Source: Borreliella garinii (lineage in GTDB: Bacteria; Spirochaetota; Spirochaetia; Borreliales; Borreliaceae). From it: a DNA stretch of 64,000 bases. This document shows, piece by piece, positions 11,304 to 21,710 of the stretch. Numbering within the stretch: the first letter of the stretch is position 1; each line of letters begins with the position of its first letter. A model generated the notes under the pieces. That model was not told the DNA's origin. It saw only the letters and a program-made list of their open reading frames with translations, and searched no databases. The DNA is taken from assembly GCF_001922545.1 (NCBI RefSeq), contig NZ_CP018744.1:434001-498000 (forward strand), in the 5' to 3' direction. The translations under genes and the position numbers were made by a program.

Positions 11304-12761
11304 TTAATTTTTTTTTATTTTGTTCATAAGTTCTGTGATTAAATTGTTGATTTCTTCGTCATTATTTCTGTCCCTATCTATTTTATTTATTGAATAAAGT
11401 ACTGTTGAATGGGTTTTTCCTCCAATAATTTTTCCAATTTCAACTGTTGATAACTCTGTAAAATTCCTCAAAAGGTACGCATAAATATGTCTAGCTTTTG
11501 TTATCTCTGGTTTTTTGCTATGTCCCTCAATGTCTTTATGTGCAATTTTTAGTTCCCGCAAGAGTATTTTTTTTATATTTTCGATATTTATTTTATTGCT
11601 TGATTCACTGGTTGTTTCTTTTTCGTAAATTATTATTTCTTTGATTATTTTTTCAACAATGTCAATGTCAATTTCTATATTGTCTAAATCTATATATGCT
11701 TTTAGTTTTGTTACAGCAGCTTCAAGGTCTCTTACATTTGTTGTAACTTTTTGAGCAACCAGATTTAGTATATCTTTAGGAACCTTTATGCCATCCTCTT
11801 CTGCTTTTTTTTCAATAATAGCGACTCTGAGTTCAAAATTGGGCTTTGATATATCAACATTTAATCCTCTTGTGAACCTGCTTTTTAGTCGATCTGTAAA
11901 ATTTGTAAGCTCAGAAGGAGATCGATCACATGTGAATACTAATTGTTTATTGTCTTCATAAAGGGCATTAAATGTGTGAAAAAGCTCTTCTTGTATACCT
12001 TCTTTTTTTTGTAAGTCGTGGATATCATCTATAAGTAGCATATCCAAGTATCTATATTTTTTTTTAAACTTTTTTGTTTCATGTGTCTTTATGCTTTCTA
12101 CAAACTCATTTAAAAAATTTTCAGCGGTAACGTATAATATCTTTAGGTTATTATGTAATGCTTCTGTTTTGTTCCCTATGCTTTGAAGCAAATGTGTTTT
12201 CCCAAGTCCAACTCCACCGTAAATTAAACAAGGATTATATTTTTTTCCAGGATTTTTTGAGATTGATAAGCTGGCGTTGTATGCAAGTCTATTGTTTGGT
12301 CCTATGATAAAATTTTCAAATGTATATCTTTTTTTAAGAAAGGGATTTCTAAAATTTGTAGGCTCTTCTTCTTTTTTGATATACATTTTTATGTGATCTT
12401 TAATGCTTTGAATTGGTTCTTTAGAAAGTGTATTTCCTTTGAGCTTGTCAAAATTTTGCAAAGTTTCGTTAAAAGTTGTTTTTTCGCTTTCTTGTTTGCT
12501 AGAATATGTTTTAGGTGGTTGATTCGTAAATACAATTGTTACGTTATTATAGCCATTTTTTGTGAGGATTTCTTTGATTTTTTTTGTAAATCTTTTTTCC
12601 ATTTGATTTTTGTGGAATAAATTTGGAGTAGATATTTGAATATTATCACCTATTGATTCTAAAAAATACAAATTTTCAAACCAAACATAAAACTCTTCTT
12701 CTGATAGTTCTTTTTTTATTTCTGTTAAAATCAAGCTCCATATATTTTTTGATTTTTCCAT
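11304..12761 (-). CDS. dnaA: chromosomal replication initiator DnaA
   Basis: AAA+ initiator that binds and melts the origin. The 485 residues have the four usual domains: N-terminal helicase/partner domain (about 1-85), a linker, the AAA+ domain with Walker A GGVGLGKTHLL and Walker B MLLIDDIHDL, and a C-terminal helix-turn-helix domain. The DNA-reading signature is GGKTHSTV (residues 447-454) rather than GGRDHTTV, so positions equivalent to E. coli Arg432, Asp433 and Thr435 are Lys, Thr and Ser. The gene points toward the origin gap and, judging by skew, is read head-on to the rightward fork. It diverges from gyrB. Confidence 0.97.
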   Translation of the reverse strand: MEKSKNIWSLILTEIKKELSEEEFYVWFENLYFLESIGDNIQISTPNLFHKNQMEKRFTKKIKEILTKNGYNNVTIVFTNQPPKTYSSKQESEKTTFNETLQNFDKLKGNTLSKEPIQSIKDHIKMYIKKEEEPTNFRNPFLKKRYTFENFIIGPNNRLAYNASLSISKNPGKKYNPCLIYGGVGLGKTHLLQSIGNKTEALHNNLKILYVTAENFLNEFVESIKTHETKKFKKKYRYLDMLLIDDIHDLQKKEGIQEELFHTFNALYEDNKQLVFTCDRSPSELTNFTDRLKSRFTRGLNVDISKPNFELRVAIIEKKAEEDGIKVPKDILNLVAQKVTTNVRDLEAAVTKLKAYIDLDNIEIDIDIVEKIIKEIIIYEKETTSESSNKINIENIKKILLRELKIAHKDIEGHSKKPEITKARHIYAYLLRNFTELSTVEIGKIIGGKTHSTVLYSINKIDRDRNNDEEINNLITELMNKIKKN

Positions 12762-14852
<2,091 letters not shown>

Positions 14853-14863
14853 TTGGAGCGTTA

Positions 14864-17296
14864 ATGGCAGTTGGAGAAAATAAAGAGCAAATCTTAAATA
14901 TTAAGATAGAAGATGAAATAAAAACTTCTTATTTGAATTATGCAATGTCAGTTATTGTTTCCAGGGCTCTTCCAGATGTAAGAGATGGTCTTAAGCCAGT
15001 TCATAGGAGAATACTTTATTCTATGTATGAAATGGGACTTCGTTCTGATAAAGCTTTTAAAAAAGCTGGAAGAATAGTAGGGGATGTTCTTGGTAAATAT
15101 CATCCCCATGGAGATCAATCAATTTATGATGCTCTTGTAAGACTTGCTCAAGACTTTTCACTTAGATATCCTGTAATACGGGGACAGGGAAATTTTGGAT
15201 CTATTGACGGAGATCCTCCTGCTGCTATGCGATATACTGAAGCTAAAATGGAAAGAATAACTGAGTATATTGTTAAGGATATAGACAAAGAGACTGTTAA
15301 TTTTAAGTCTAATTATGATGATTCTTTAAGTGAGCCTGAGATCATGCCTTCATCATTCCCATTTCTTTTGGTAAATGGCTCTAGTGGAATTGCTGTTGGA
15401 ATGGCTACTAACATGGCACCTCACAATTTAAGAGAGATTTGTGATGCTATTGTTTATATGTTAGATAATGAGAATGCTTCTATTTTTGATTTGCTCAAAA
15501 TAGTTAAAGGCCCTGATTTTCCAACTTTTGGAGAGATTGTTTATAATGACAATTTAATTAAAGCATACAAAACTGGCAAAGGAAGTGTTGTTATTAGGGC
15601 AAGATATCATATTGAAGAAAGAACAGAAGATAGAAATGCTATAATTGTTACAGAAATACCTTATACAGTAAATAAATCTGCGCTTCTTATGAAAGTTGCG
15701 CTTTTGGTAAAGGAAGAAAAGCTAGAAGGGCTTTTGGATATAAGAGATGAGTCTGATCGAGAAGGAATTAGAATAGTTCTTGAAGTTAAAAGAGGATTTG
15801 ACCCTCATGTTATTATGAATTTGCTTTATGAATATACTGAATTTAAAAAGCATTTTAGTATAAATAATTTAGCTCTTGTTGATGGTATTCCCAAACAGTT
15901 AAATTTGGAAGAATTATTATTTGAATTTATTGAGCATAGAAAAAATATTATCGAAAGACGTATTGAATTTGACTTGAGAAAGGCAAAAGAGAAAGCACAT
16001 ATTCTTGAGGGATTGAATATTGCTTTAAATAATATAGATGAGGTTATTAATATTATTAAATCATCTAGGTTGGCAAAAGATGCAAGGGAGAGACTTGTCG
16101 CAAATTTTGGCCTTTCAGAGATTCAGGCCAATTCAGTTCTTGATATGAAGCTGCAAAAACTTACAGCGCTTGAGATTTTTAAGCTTGAAGAAGAGCTTAA
16201 TGTACTTTTAAGCTTAATAAAAGATTATGAAGATATTCTCTTGAATCCAGCAAGGATTATTAATATCATAAGAGAAGAAACTATAAATTTAGGTTTGAAA
16301 TTTGGCGATGAACGTCGAACTAAAATAATTTATGATGAGGAGGTTTTAAAAACTAGTATGTCGGATTTAATGCAAAAAGAAAATATTGTTGTTATGCTTA
16401 CAAAGAAAGGTTTCCTTAAAAGACTTTCACAAAATGAGTATAAATTGCAAGGTACAGGAGGGAAAGGTCTCAGTTCTTTTGATCTTAATGATGGAGATGA
16501 AGTTGCTATTGCTTTGTGTGTCAATACTCATGATTATTTGTTTATGATTTCAAATGAAGGAAAGCTTTATTTAATTAATGCTTATGAAATAAAAGATTCT
16601 TCAAGAGCTTCAAAAGGTCAAAACATTAGTGAGCTTATTAATTTGGGAGATCAGGAAGAAATATTAACTATTAAGAATAGTAAAGAGTTTACCGATGATT
16701 CCTATTTGTTGCTTACAACTGCAAGTGGGAAGATAGCTAGATTCGAATCTACAGATTTTAAAACAGTAAAGTCACGAGGCGTTATTGTTATTAAACTTAA
16801 TGATAAAGATTTTGTTACAAGTGCAGAGATTGTTTTAAAGGATGAAAAAGTAATTTGTCTTTCTAAAAAGGGTAGTGCATTTATATTTAATTCAAGAGAT
16901 GTTAGGCTTACTAATAGAGGCACCCAGGGTGTTTGTGGAATGAAATTAAAAGAAGGCGATTTGTTTGTTAAGGTTTTGGCGATTAGAGAAAATCCTTATC
17001 TTTTGATTATTTCTGAGAATGGGTATGGAAAAAGATTAAGCATTTCTAAAATATCTGAGCTTAAAAGAGGAGCCACTGGCTATACTAGTTATAAAAAATC
17101 TGATAAAAAAGCGGGTAGTGTTGTTGATGCTATAGCAGTTATAGAGGATGATGAAATCTTGCTTGTAAGTAAACGTTCAAAAGCTTTAAGAACAGTAGCT
17201 GGAAAAGTATCTGAACAAGGTAAAGATGCTAGAGGAATTCAAGTATTATTTCTTGATAATGACAGTTTGGTTTCTGTTTCAAAATTTATTAAATAA
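14864..17296 (+). CDS. gyrA: DNA gyrase subunit A
   Basis: Breakage-reunion subunit of DNA gyrase. The 810-residue product contains the active-site tyrosine in AAMRYTEAKM, the quinolone-binding region GKYHPHGDQSIYDALVR, and a C-terminal beta-pinwheel with a GyrA-box-like QGTGGKGL. The residue equivalent to E. coli Ser83 is Gln85 (codon 15116-15118), whereas Asp87 is retained. Gln at this place would be expected to weaken fluoroquinolone binding (inference from resistance genetics in other bacteria). It is co-transcribed with gyrB and ends at a terminator that contains the parS palindrome. Confidence 0.98.
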   Translation: MAVGENKEQILNIKIEDEIKTSYLNYAMSVIVSRALPDVRDGLKPVHRRILYSMYEMGLRSDKAFKKAGRIVGDVLGKYHPHGDQSIYDALVRLAQDFSLRYPVIRGQGNFGSIDGDPPAAMRYTEAKMERITEYIVKDIDKETVNFKSNYDDSLSEPEIMPSSFPFLLVNGSSGIAVGMATNMAPHNLREICDAIVYMLDNENASIFDLLKIVKGPDFPTFGEIVYNDNLIKAYKTGKGSVVIRARYHIEERTEDRNAIIVTEIPYTVNKSALLMKVALLVKEEKLEGLLDIRDESDREGIRIVLEVKRGFDPHVIMNLLYEYTEFKKHFSINNLALVDGIPKQLNLEELLFEFIEHRKNIIERRIEFDLRKAKEKAHILEGLNIALNNIDEVINIIKSSRLAKDARERLVANFGLSEIQANSVLDMKLQKLTALEIFKLEEELNVLLSLIKDYEDILLNPARIINIIREETINLGLKFGDERRTKIIYDEEVLKTSMSDLMQKENIVVMLTKKGFLKRLSQNEYKLQGTGGKGLSSFDLNDGDEVAIALCVNTHDYLFMISNEGKLYLINAYEIKDSSRASKGQNISELINLGDQEEILTIKNSKEFTDDSYLLLTTASGKIARFESTDFKTVKSRGVIVIKLNDKDFVTSAEIVLKDEKVICLSKKGSAFIFNSRDVRLTNRGTQGVCGMKLKEGDLFVKVLAIRENPYLLIISENGYGKRLSISKISELKRGATGYTSYKKSDKKAGSVVDAIAVIEDDEILLVSKRSKALRTVAGKVSEQGKDARGIQVLFLDNDSLVSVSKFIK

Positions 17297-17316
17297 AGAA
17301 TTGGTTTTTCTTATTT

Positions 17317-17349
17317 AAGAATGTTCCACGTGGAACATTCTTTTTTTTT
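17317..17349 (+). terminator. gyrA intrinsic terminator containing a parS site
   Basis: A perfect 26-bp palindrome (17317-17342) begins 20 bases after the gyrA stop and runs directly into nine T residues (17341-17349). As RNA it gives an 11-bp stem with a short ACGT loop followed by a U-tract, a standard intrinsic terminator. Confidence 0.85.
17322..17337. other. parS: parS centromere-like site
   Basis: The 16-mer TGTTCCACGTGGAACA is a perfect palindrome differing from the Bacillus consensus TGTTTCACGTGAAACA only in two symmetric positions. It lies immediately upstream of parB, the usual place for a parS near the origin. It should be the loading site for ParB and, through it, for SMC. I saw only this one copy in the window. 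Confidence 0.9.
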
Positions 17350-17414
17350 ATTCTTAAATTGTAATTCAATATTATAACCTGGTAAAATTTGGTGTTGTAG
17401 GAGGTTCTGATAAT

Positions 17415-18197
17415 ATGGATGGAGTTTTTAAAATGATAGATATTCAACTTTTAGATATTGATAACGATCAGCCAAGGAAATCTGTTAGCCCTGTTGAATT
17501 AGAAGAATTAAGCATTTCTATAAAAGAAAATGGAATTTTGCAACCCATAATTGTTTGCAAAACAAATGAGAGATATAAAATAATAGTAGGAGAAAGAAGG
17601 TTTAGGGCTGCCAAACTTATTAAGATGACAAATATTCCTGTTATAGAGGTTAACATAAAAGAATCTTGTAGAGATTTTATGCCTTTGGTTGAAAATATTC
17701 AAAGAGAAAATTTTACTCCTGTTGAGGAAGCCTATGCCTATAAAAATGTAATGAATAAATATTCTTTAACTCAAAAGGATTTGTCTGAAAAAATTGGCAA
17801 AAGTAGGGCCTATATTTCAAATTTAGTTAGGATTTTGGATCTTGAGCAAGAAATATTAAATGCAGTGCATAGGAAAGAAATTTCTTTTGGGCATGCTAAA
17901 GTTATTTTATCCTTAAAAGACAAGCAAGACAGGTATAATCTTTATTTAATGATAGTGAAAAAAAAGTTTTCTGTAAGAGATGCAGAGAAATATGTAAAAA
18001 ATTTTTATAAATCCATAGTAAGAAAAAGGGAATTAGAACAAGATCCTTTTTTAAGCAATATAAAAGAGTTTTTATTTGATAAAATTCAAACAAAAATAGA
18101 TATTAAAGGGAATCAAGATAAAGGAAAAATAGAGATAGAGTATTTTACAGCGGGCGATTTAAGAAGAATTGTTTCCTTTTTTGGTCATATTAGCTAA
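17415..18197 (+). CDS. parB: ParB/Spo0J family chromosome partition protein
   Basis: parS-binding CTP-dependent DNA clamp. The 260 residues show the CTP-binding motif GERRFRAAK (59-67), the ENIQRENF box (93-100), a helix-turn-helix (about 119-139, LTQKDLSEKIGKSRAYISNL) and a C-terminal dimerisation domain (about 220-258). The N-terminal basic GLGRGL-type peptide that stimulates ParA is missing: the protein starts almost directly with the core IQLLDIDNDQPR. This fits published work on B. burgdorferi in which ParB controls SMC, while ParA is controlled by ParZ. ATG 17415 has an AGGAGG site; ATG 17433 is an alternative. Corresponds to BB0434. Confidence 0.95.
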   Translation: MDGVFKMIDIQLLDIDNDQPRKSVSPVELEELSISIKENGILQPIIVCKTNERYKIIVGERRFRAAKLIKMTNIPVIEVNIKESCRDFMPLVENIQRENFTPVEEAYAYKNVMNKYSLTQKDLSEKIGKSRAYISNLVRILDLEQEILNAVHRKEISFGHAKVILSLKDKQDRYNLYLMIVKKKFSVRDAEKYVKNFYKSIVRKRELEQDPFLSNIKEFLFDKIQTKIDIKGNQDKGKIEIEYFTAGDLRRIVSFFGHIS

Positions 18198-18465
18198 ATT
18201 GTTTTTATAATTTAAAGATTGTAAAATATCTTTTTTTAATTTTATGAGAGTTTTTATTTTTTAGACATTTGCCACAATGTACAATTTTTTAAGCTTATTT
18301 TAAAGTTATTTAGTTTTTATAAAGAAATCTTAATTTTTAAATGAAAGGCAAAGTTTATATTTTGTCATTTATAGTTAAATTTAAAAGTAAAAAAACAATC
18401 TAATATTTGCAAAATGAACAATAAGAATATATATTTTATTTATACTTATTAGTGGGGTTGTAAAT

Positions 18466-19179
18466 TTAGATAAAATTATTTTTGATATATTTTATTTTTT
18501 TCTTTATTTCCAAAATAGAATGAAAAAATAATTTTAAGTTTTCTTGGCTTAATTTATTAAATTCAATATTTTTAAATTCTATCATATTTTTTAATATGAA
18601 ATCCAACTCTTTTTTTATATCGTTTTCATATTTTTTATCTTTATTAGGTAATGATTTGTGTGCATTCTTTAAATCAAAATTTTTTTTATAAACAATTTTA
18701 AATTCTTTTAAAGAATTTATTTTGCCATTTAGAACTTCATCTTTTAAAATAGAGGGGCAAGATTTTTTAGATATTTCATATGATAAAGATAATGGCAATT
18801 TTTCTATAGTGAGCTGCTTGTCGGAATTTTCGACAAGCAAATTATATCTTGATATTAAAGCGTAAACCTTATCTTTTTTAAATCCCATGCTTTTGAACCA
18901 CTGATAAAAAAGTCCGTTATATTGATTGTTGCCTTTTAATTTATCTTGAGTTTCTTTAAGTATCTTTCCAATTTTTGTATAAGTATTATTAAAAATATTG
19001 AAAATTTCATATTGCTTTGTTTTTAAAAAATCAGAAATATCTTTATCTAGTTTGCTGTAGTCAAAGTTTTTTCTTTCAATTGAAATAATTTCTTTTTTTT
19101 CGATATTTCCCGAATCGCTTGAAGATGTTTCTAATTTTTTTCCCATTAGAAACATTAAAGTTTCTAGATTGTCAGACAT
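18466..19179 (-). CDS. parZ: ParZ, centromere-binding partner of ParA
   Basis: Product of 237 residues, encoded two bases after parA and clearly in its operon. The position and size match BB0432, named ParZ in B. burgdorferi, a possibly phage-derived protein reported to bind its own coding region and to direct ParA. Visible parts are an N-terminal MSDNLETLMFLMGKKLETS segment, a middle region (about 65-115; IGKILKETQDKL ... FYQWFKSMGFKKDKVYALISRYNLL) that resembles phage/plasmid DUF3102-like helix-turn-helix proteins, and a Lys-rich helical C-terminus. A 9-bp inverted repeat inside the gene may be its binding site. The family resemblance is by eye; identity with ParZ rests on gene order. Confidence 0.85.
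   Translation of the reverse strand: MSDNLETLMFLMGKKLETSSSDSGNIEKKEIISIERKNFDYSKLDKDISDFLKTKQYEIFNIFNNTYTKIGKILKETQDKLKGNNQYNGLFYQWFKSMGFKKDKVYALISRYNLLVENSDKQLTIEKLPLSLSYEISKKSCPSILKDEVLNGKINSLKEFKIVYKKNFDLKNAHKSLPNKDKKYENDIKKELDFILKNMIEFKNIEFNKLSQENLKLFFHSILEIKKKIKYIKNNFI
18815..18839. repeat. inverted repeat inside parZ (candidate centromere)
   Basis: TGCTTGTCG (18815-18823) and CGACAAGCA (18831-18839) are perfect reverse complements separated by seven bases. In this AT-rich gene the GC-containing arms stand out. Published work says ParZ binds its own coding region; whether this is the site is my inference. Confidence 0.5.
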
Positions 19180-19181
19180 AG

Positions 19182-19934
19182 TTATTCCTCAATTTTGTCT
19201 ATTATCTCTTTTGAGAGCTCTAAGAAATCTTTTGCAGCATTGCTTTCTTTGTCATATTCATATACAGGCATTTTTGCTTCTTGAGATTTTGAAATGGTTA
19301 TATTTTTCCTTATTTTTGTATTTAAAAGTTTTTCTTTAAAAACTTTTTTTAATGAGCTTACATATTTTTCTTTACTTTTGTTTCTTATATCGTATTTGTT
19401 TATAAAAACACCTAAAATCTCCAAATTTGTATTTATTTGCTTTACTGTATTTATTGTATCTATTAGTTGATTGATACCTTCAAATGCAAAAAATTCTGTT
19501 TCAATTGGTATTAATAAATAATTACTTGCAATAAGGGCATTTATAGTTAATATTGAAAGTGTAGGAGGGCAGTCGATAATGATAAAATCGTATTTATCTT
19601 TTTCATATAATGTTAATGCATTTTTTAAAAAATTTTCCCTTGAGAGCTCATTTATTAATTCTTTTTCGAGCAAAGCTAATTTTATACTAGATGGGATTAT
19701 GTCTAATTCAAAATGATTTAAAGGTTTGACCTTAATTTTTTTATTAATAAGTTCATAACTTGAATTTTCGGCTATATATTCTGAAGTGTTTGTGCCGCTA
19801 GTAGAGTTTCCTTGTGAATCAATATCTATTAGAAGAATTTTTTTGTTAAGGAGGGTCATTGAATAAGAAATATTAATAGCGCTTGTAGTTTTTCCTACTC
19901 CCCCTTTTTGATTAATTACAGATATTATTTTCAT
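19182..19934 (-). CDS. parA: ParA family chromosome-partition ATPase
   Basis: Walker-type ATPase that spaces chromosome copies. The 250-residue protein has the deviant Walker A KGGVGKTT (residues 10-17), switch/Walker A' DIDSQGNSTSG, and Walker B IIIDCPPTLSILTINAL. The lack of an N-terminal DNA-binding domain places it among chromosomal (Soj-like) or small ParA proteins. It is followed after two bases by parZ, not by parB, which is unusual. In B. burgdorferi it acts with ParZ; here that is carried over by synteny. It is convergent with parB across a 268-bp gap. Confidence 0.95.
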   Translation of the reverse strand: MKIISVINQKGGVGKTTSAINISYSMTLLNKKILLIDIDSQGNSTSGTNTSEYIAENSSYELINKKIKVKPLNHFELDIIPSSIKLALLEKELINELSRENFLKNALTLYEKDKYDFIIIDCPPTLSILTINALIASNYLLIPIETEFFAFEGINQLIDTINTVKQINTNLEILGVFINKYDIRNKSKEKYVSSLKKVFKEKLLNTKIRKNITISKSQEAKMPVYEYDKESNAAKDFLELSKEIIDKIEE

Positions 19935-20045
19935 ATAAATTTTCTCTTTTTATTTGGTTTTGTTTTTATATTTTAAAACATAAATGGCAAAAATAATAAT
20001 ACTTTAAAGTAGTTTTTAAATATTTGATTATTTGGCATATATATA

Positions 20046-20651
20046 TTATTCTTTATGAAACTTGAAAATTTCTTGAATTAAACCATTTTTTATAAAAAAT
20101 TCCGATATTTTTTGTTTATTTTTTGTTTTAAATTTAATTGAAGTGTTTATTTTGTTTGAAAAGTTTGAATCTGTTATTTCTATTTCAAGTTTATTTTTCA
20201 TTTTTAATAGTAAATTGTATTGGTTGTAATTTAAATTTAAACTTAGAGTTTCTAATTCCTCTTTTTCTATTATAGGCGTATTTTTAATAACTTCTTTAGC
20301 AGACTTATAATATGCTTTAATTAGCCCCCCTCTACCAAGTAAAGTTCCTCCAAAATATCGTAATGTGATTATTAAGGTATCAGTTAAATTGTTGTGTATT
20401 ATAGCATCTAATGTGGGTTTTCCGGCTGTTAAATTGGGCTCTCTGTCATCACTCATTCCGTGGAGGAATGAGTTCTTGTTTCCAATTCTAAATCCATAAA
20501 CTACATGTGTAGCATTTTTAAATTTTATTTTATATTTTTTAATAGTTTTATTTATATCTTCTTTTTTTTCAATATTTAAAATATATGAAACAAAGATAGA
20601 TTTTTTTATTTCAATTTTAGAATTACTATTGTTTTTGGGCACGAATATCAT
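20046..20651 (-). CDS. YigZ/IMPACT family protein (UPF0029)
   Basis: Conserved protein of 201 residues. The IMPACT-N signature is clear: an N-terminal KSIFVSYILNI strand, THVVYGFRIG, the SDDREPNLTAGKPTLDAI loop (about 76-93) and the ITLRYFGGTLLGRGGLIKAY segment. The C-terminal part resembles the DUF1949 ferredoxin-like domain. Family members bind ribosomes or translation factors in eukaryotes (IMPACT); the bacterial role is poorly known. Start ATG at 20651 fits the family start. Confidence 0.85.
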   Translation of the reverse strand: MIFVPKNNSNSKIEIKKSIFVSYILNIEKKEDINKTIKKYKIKFKNATHVVYGFRIGNKNSFLHGMSDDREPNLTAGKPTLDAIIHNNLTDTLIITLRYFGGTLLGRGGLIKAYYKSAKEVIKNTPIIEKEELETLSLNLNYNQYNLLLKMKNKLEIEITDSNFSNKINTSIKFKTKNKQKISEFFIKNGLIQEIFKFHKE

Positions 20652-20769
20652 ATAGCGTAAGTATACTATTTTTTTTAGATATTGCAGTATTTATTGTTTA
20701 TGTATATTATTAATAGTGTTTGTTTTTATTATTGATTATTATAAAGTATGGTCAAAAAAGGGGTTTTAA

Positions 20770-21159
20770 ATGATATCAGGCTTGAATCCAACATTAAGGT
20801 TATTCAAAGATCATAAAATACTTTATTCTAACATGGAAAGGGGATTAAAGCCTCTTTTAGAGGTAGATAATTTTATCAACAAGTATATTCAGAATAAAGA
20901 AGGGCTTGAGATTTATGATAAAGTTGTGGGCAAGGCGGCGGCTATTATTATTTATAATATAGGTCTTCAAAATGTTCAAGCTGGGGTTGTTTCTCAACCT
21001 GCAAAGGATTTTTTAGAAAGTAGGGGAATAAAAGTAGCTTATAAAAAATTGGTGGAAAAAATAAATGACAAGGCAGAAAACTTGATTGAAAGCTTGGAAA
21101 ATCCCGAAGAGGTTTATAAATATATGATTAAAAGAGGCATTATAGTTAATAATTTATAA
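20770..21159 (+). CDS. DUF1893 family protein
   Basis: Protein of 129 residues with the DUF1893 pattern: KDHKILYSNMERGLKPLLE, then VVGKAAAIIIYNIGLQNVQAGVVSQPAKDFLESRGI. The fold (TM1506) resembles cytidine deaminases but usually lacks their full metal site; I see no HxE/PCxxC pair here. An AAGGGG ribosome binding site precedes the ATG. Its function is unknown. It stands alone between the YigZ and DUF1294 genes. Confidence 0.75.
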   Translation: MISGLNPTLRLFKDHKILYSNMERGLKPLLEVDNFINKYIQNKEGLEIYDKVVGKAAAIIIYNIGLQNVQAGVVSQPAKDFLESRGIKVAYKKLVEKINDKAENLIESLENPEEVYKYMIKRGIIVNNL

Positions 21160-21188
21160 ATTATTAAAATAATTAAGCTTAGTTTTAG

Positions 21189-21506
21189 CTAACTATGTGA
21201 CTTTGAGTATACGGTGATAATTAGGGCTATATTGTATATTAATATTATTAAGTTCCCCCAATTTAGGTAAAAATTGTTTTTATCATAGTTAAAGATCCAA
21301 ATTCCAGCATAAACGCCCAAAAATCCTCCTATAGAAGATGTAAACATAATTAAATTAGGTTCGATTGTATGTTGATTAATTTTGTTTTGATTCTCTTTAG
21401 CATTAGGTTGTTCGGTAAATTTACTGTCAATAAAAATCATGGCAAAACCTGCAAGAGTAATGCATAGAAAATAAATTACAAATATTTTTCTAATTAATGC
21501 AAACAT
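21189..21506 (-). CDS. DUF1294-like small membrane protein
   Basis: From the ATG at 21506, which has an AAAGGG ribosome binding site, the product is 105 residues; a longer frame to 21593 lacks such a site. An N-terminal helix ends in AMIFIDSKF (the family usually has a DK near this point), and the later segment with SSIGGFLGVYAGIWIFNYDKNNF recalls the GGxxGAxxGMxxFRHKTxKxxF signature of DUF1294. Two or three membrane helices are expected. No function is known. The match is moderate, since the usual RHK is replaced by NYDK. Confidence 0.6.
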   Translation of the reverse strand: MFALIRKIFVIYFLCITLAGFAMIFIDSKFTEQPNAKENQNKINQHTIEPNLIMFTSSIGGFLGVYAGIWIFNYDKNNFYLNWGNLIILIYNIALIITVYSKSHS

Positions 21507-21710
21507 AAATTTTCCCTTTCTTTTAACTTTTTGATCATTAATACTTAATGATATAACTAAGTGTAATACAAAAGCAAGTATTTTGATAGACATATAAAAT
21601 ATAGCTTATAGATTGTTCTATTTAGTGAATAAAGGATTTTAGAATTTTATCATTAAGAAAGATACTTTTAATATATTTATTTTTGTTTTTTGGAGGAATT
21701 AAAAGGGGTT

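Noticed and set aside
17468-18093. Several antisense frames across parB
   Set aside because: They are shadows of the strongly coding parB frame and contain no recognisable domains.
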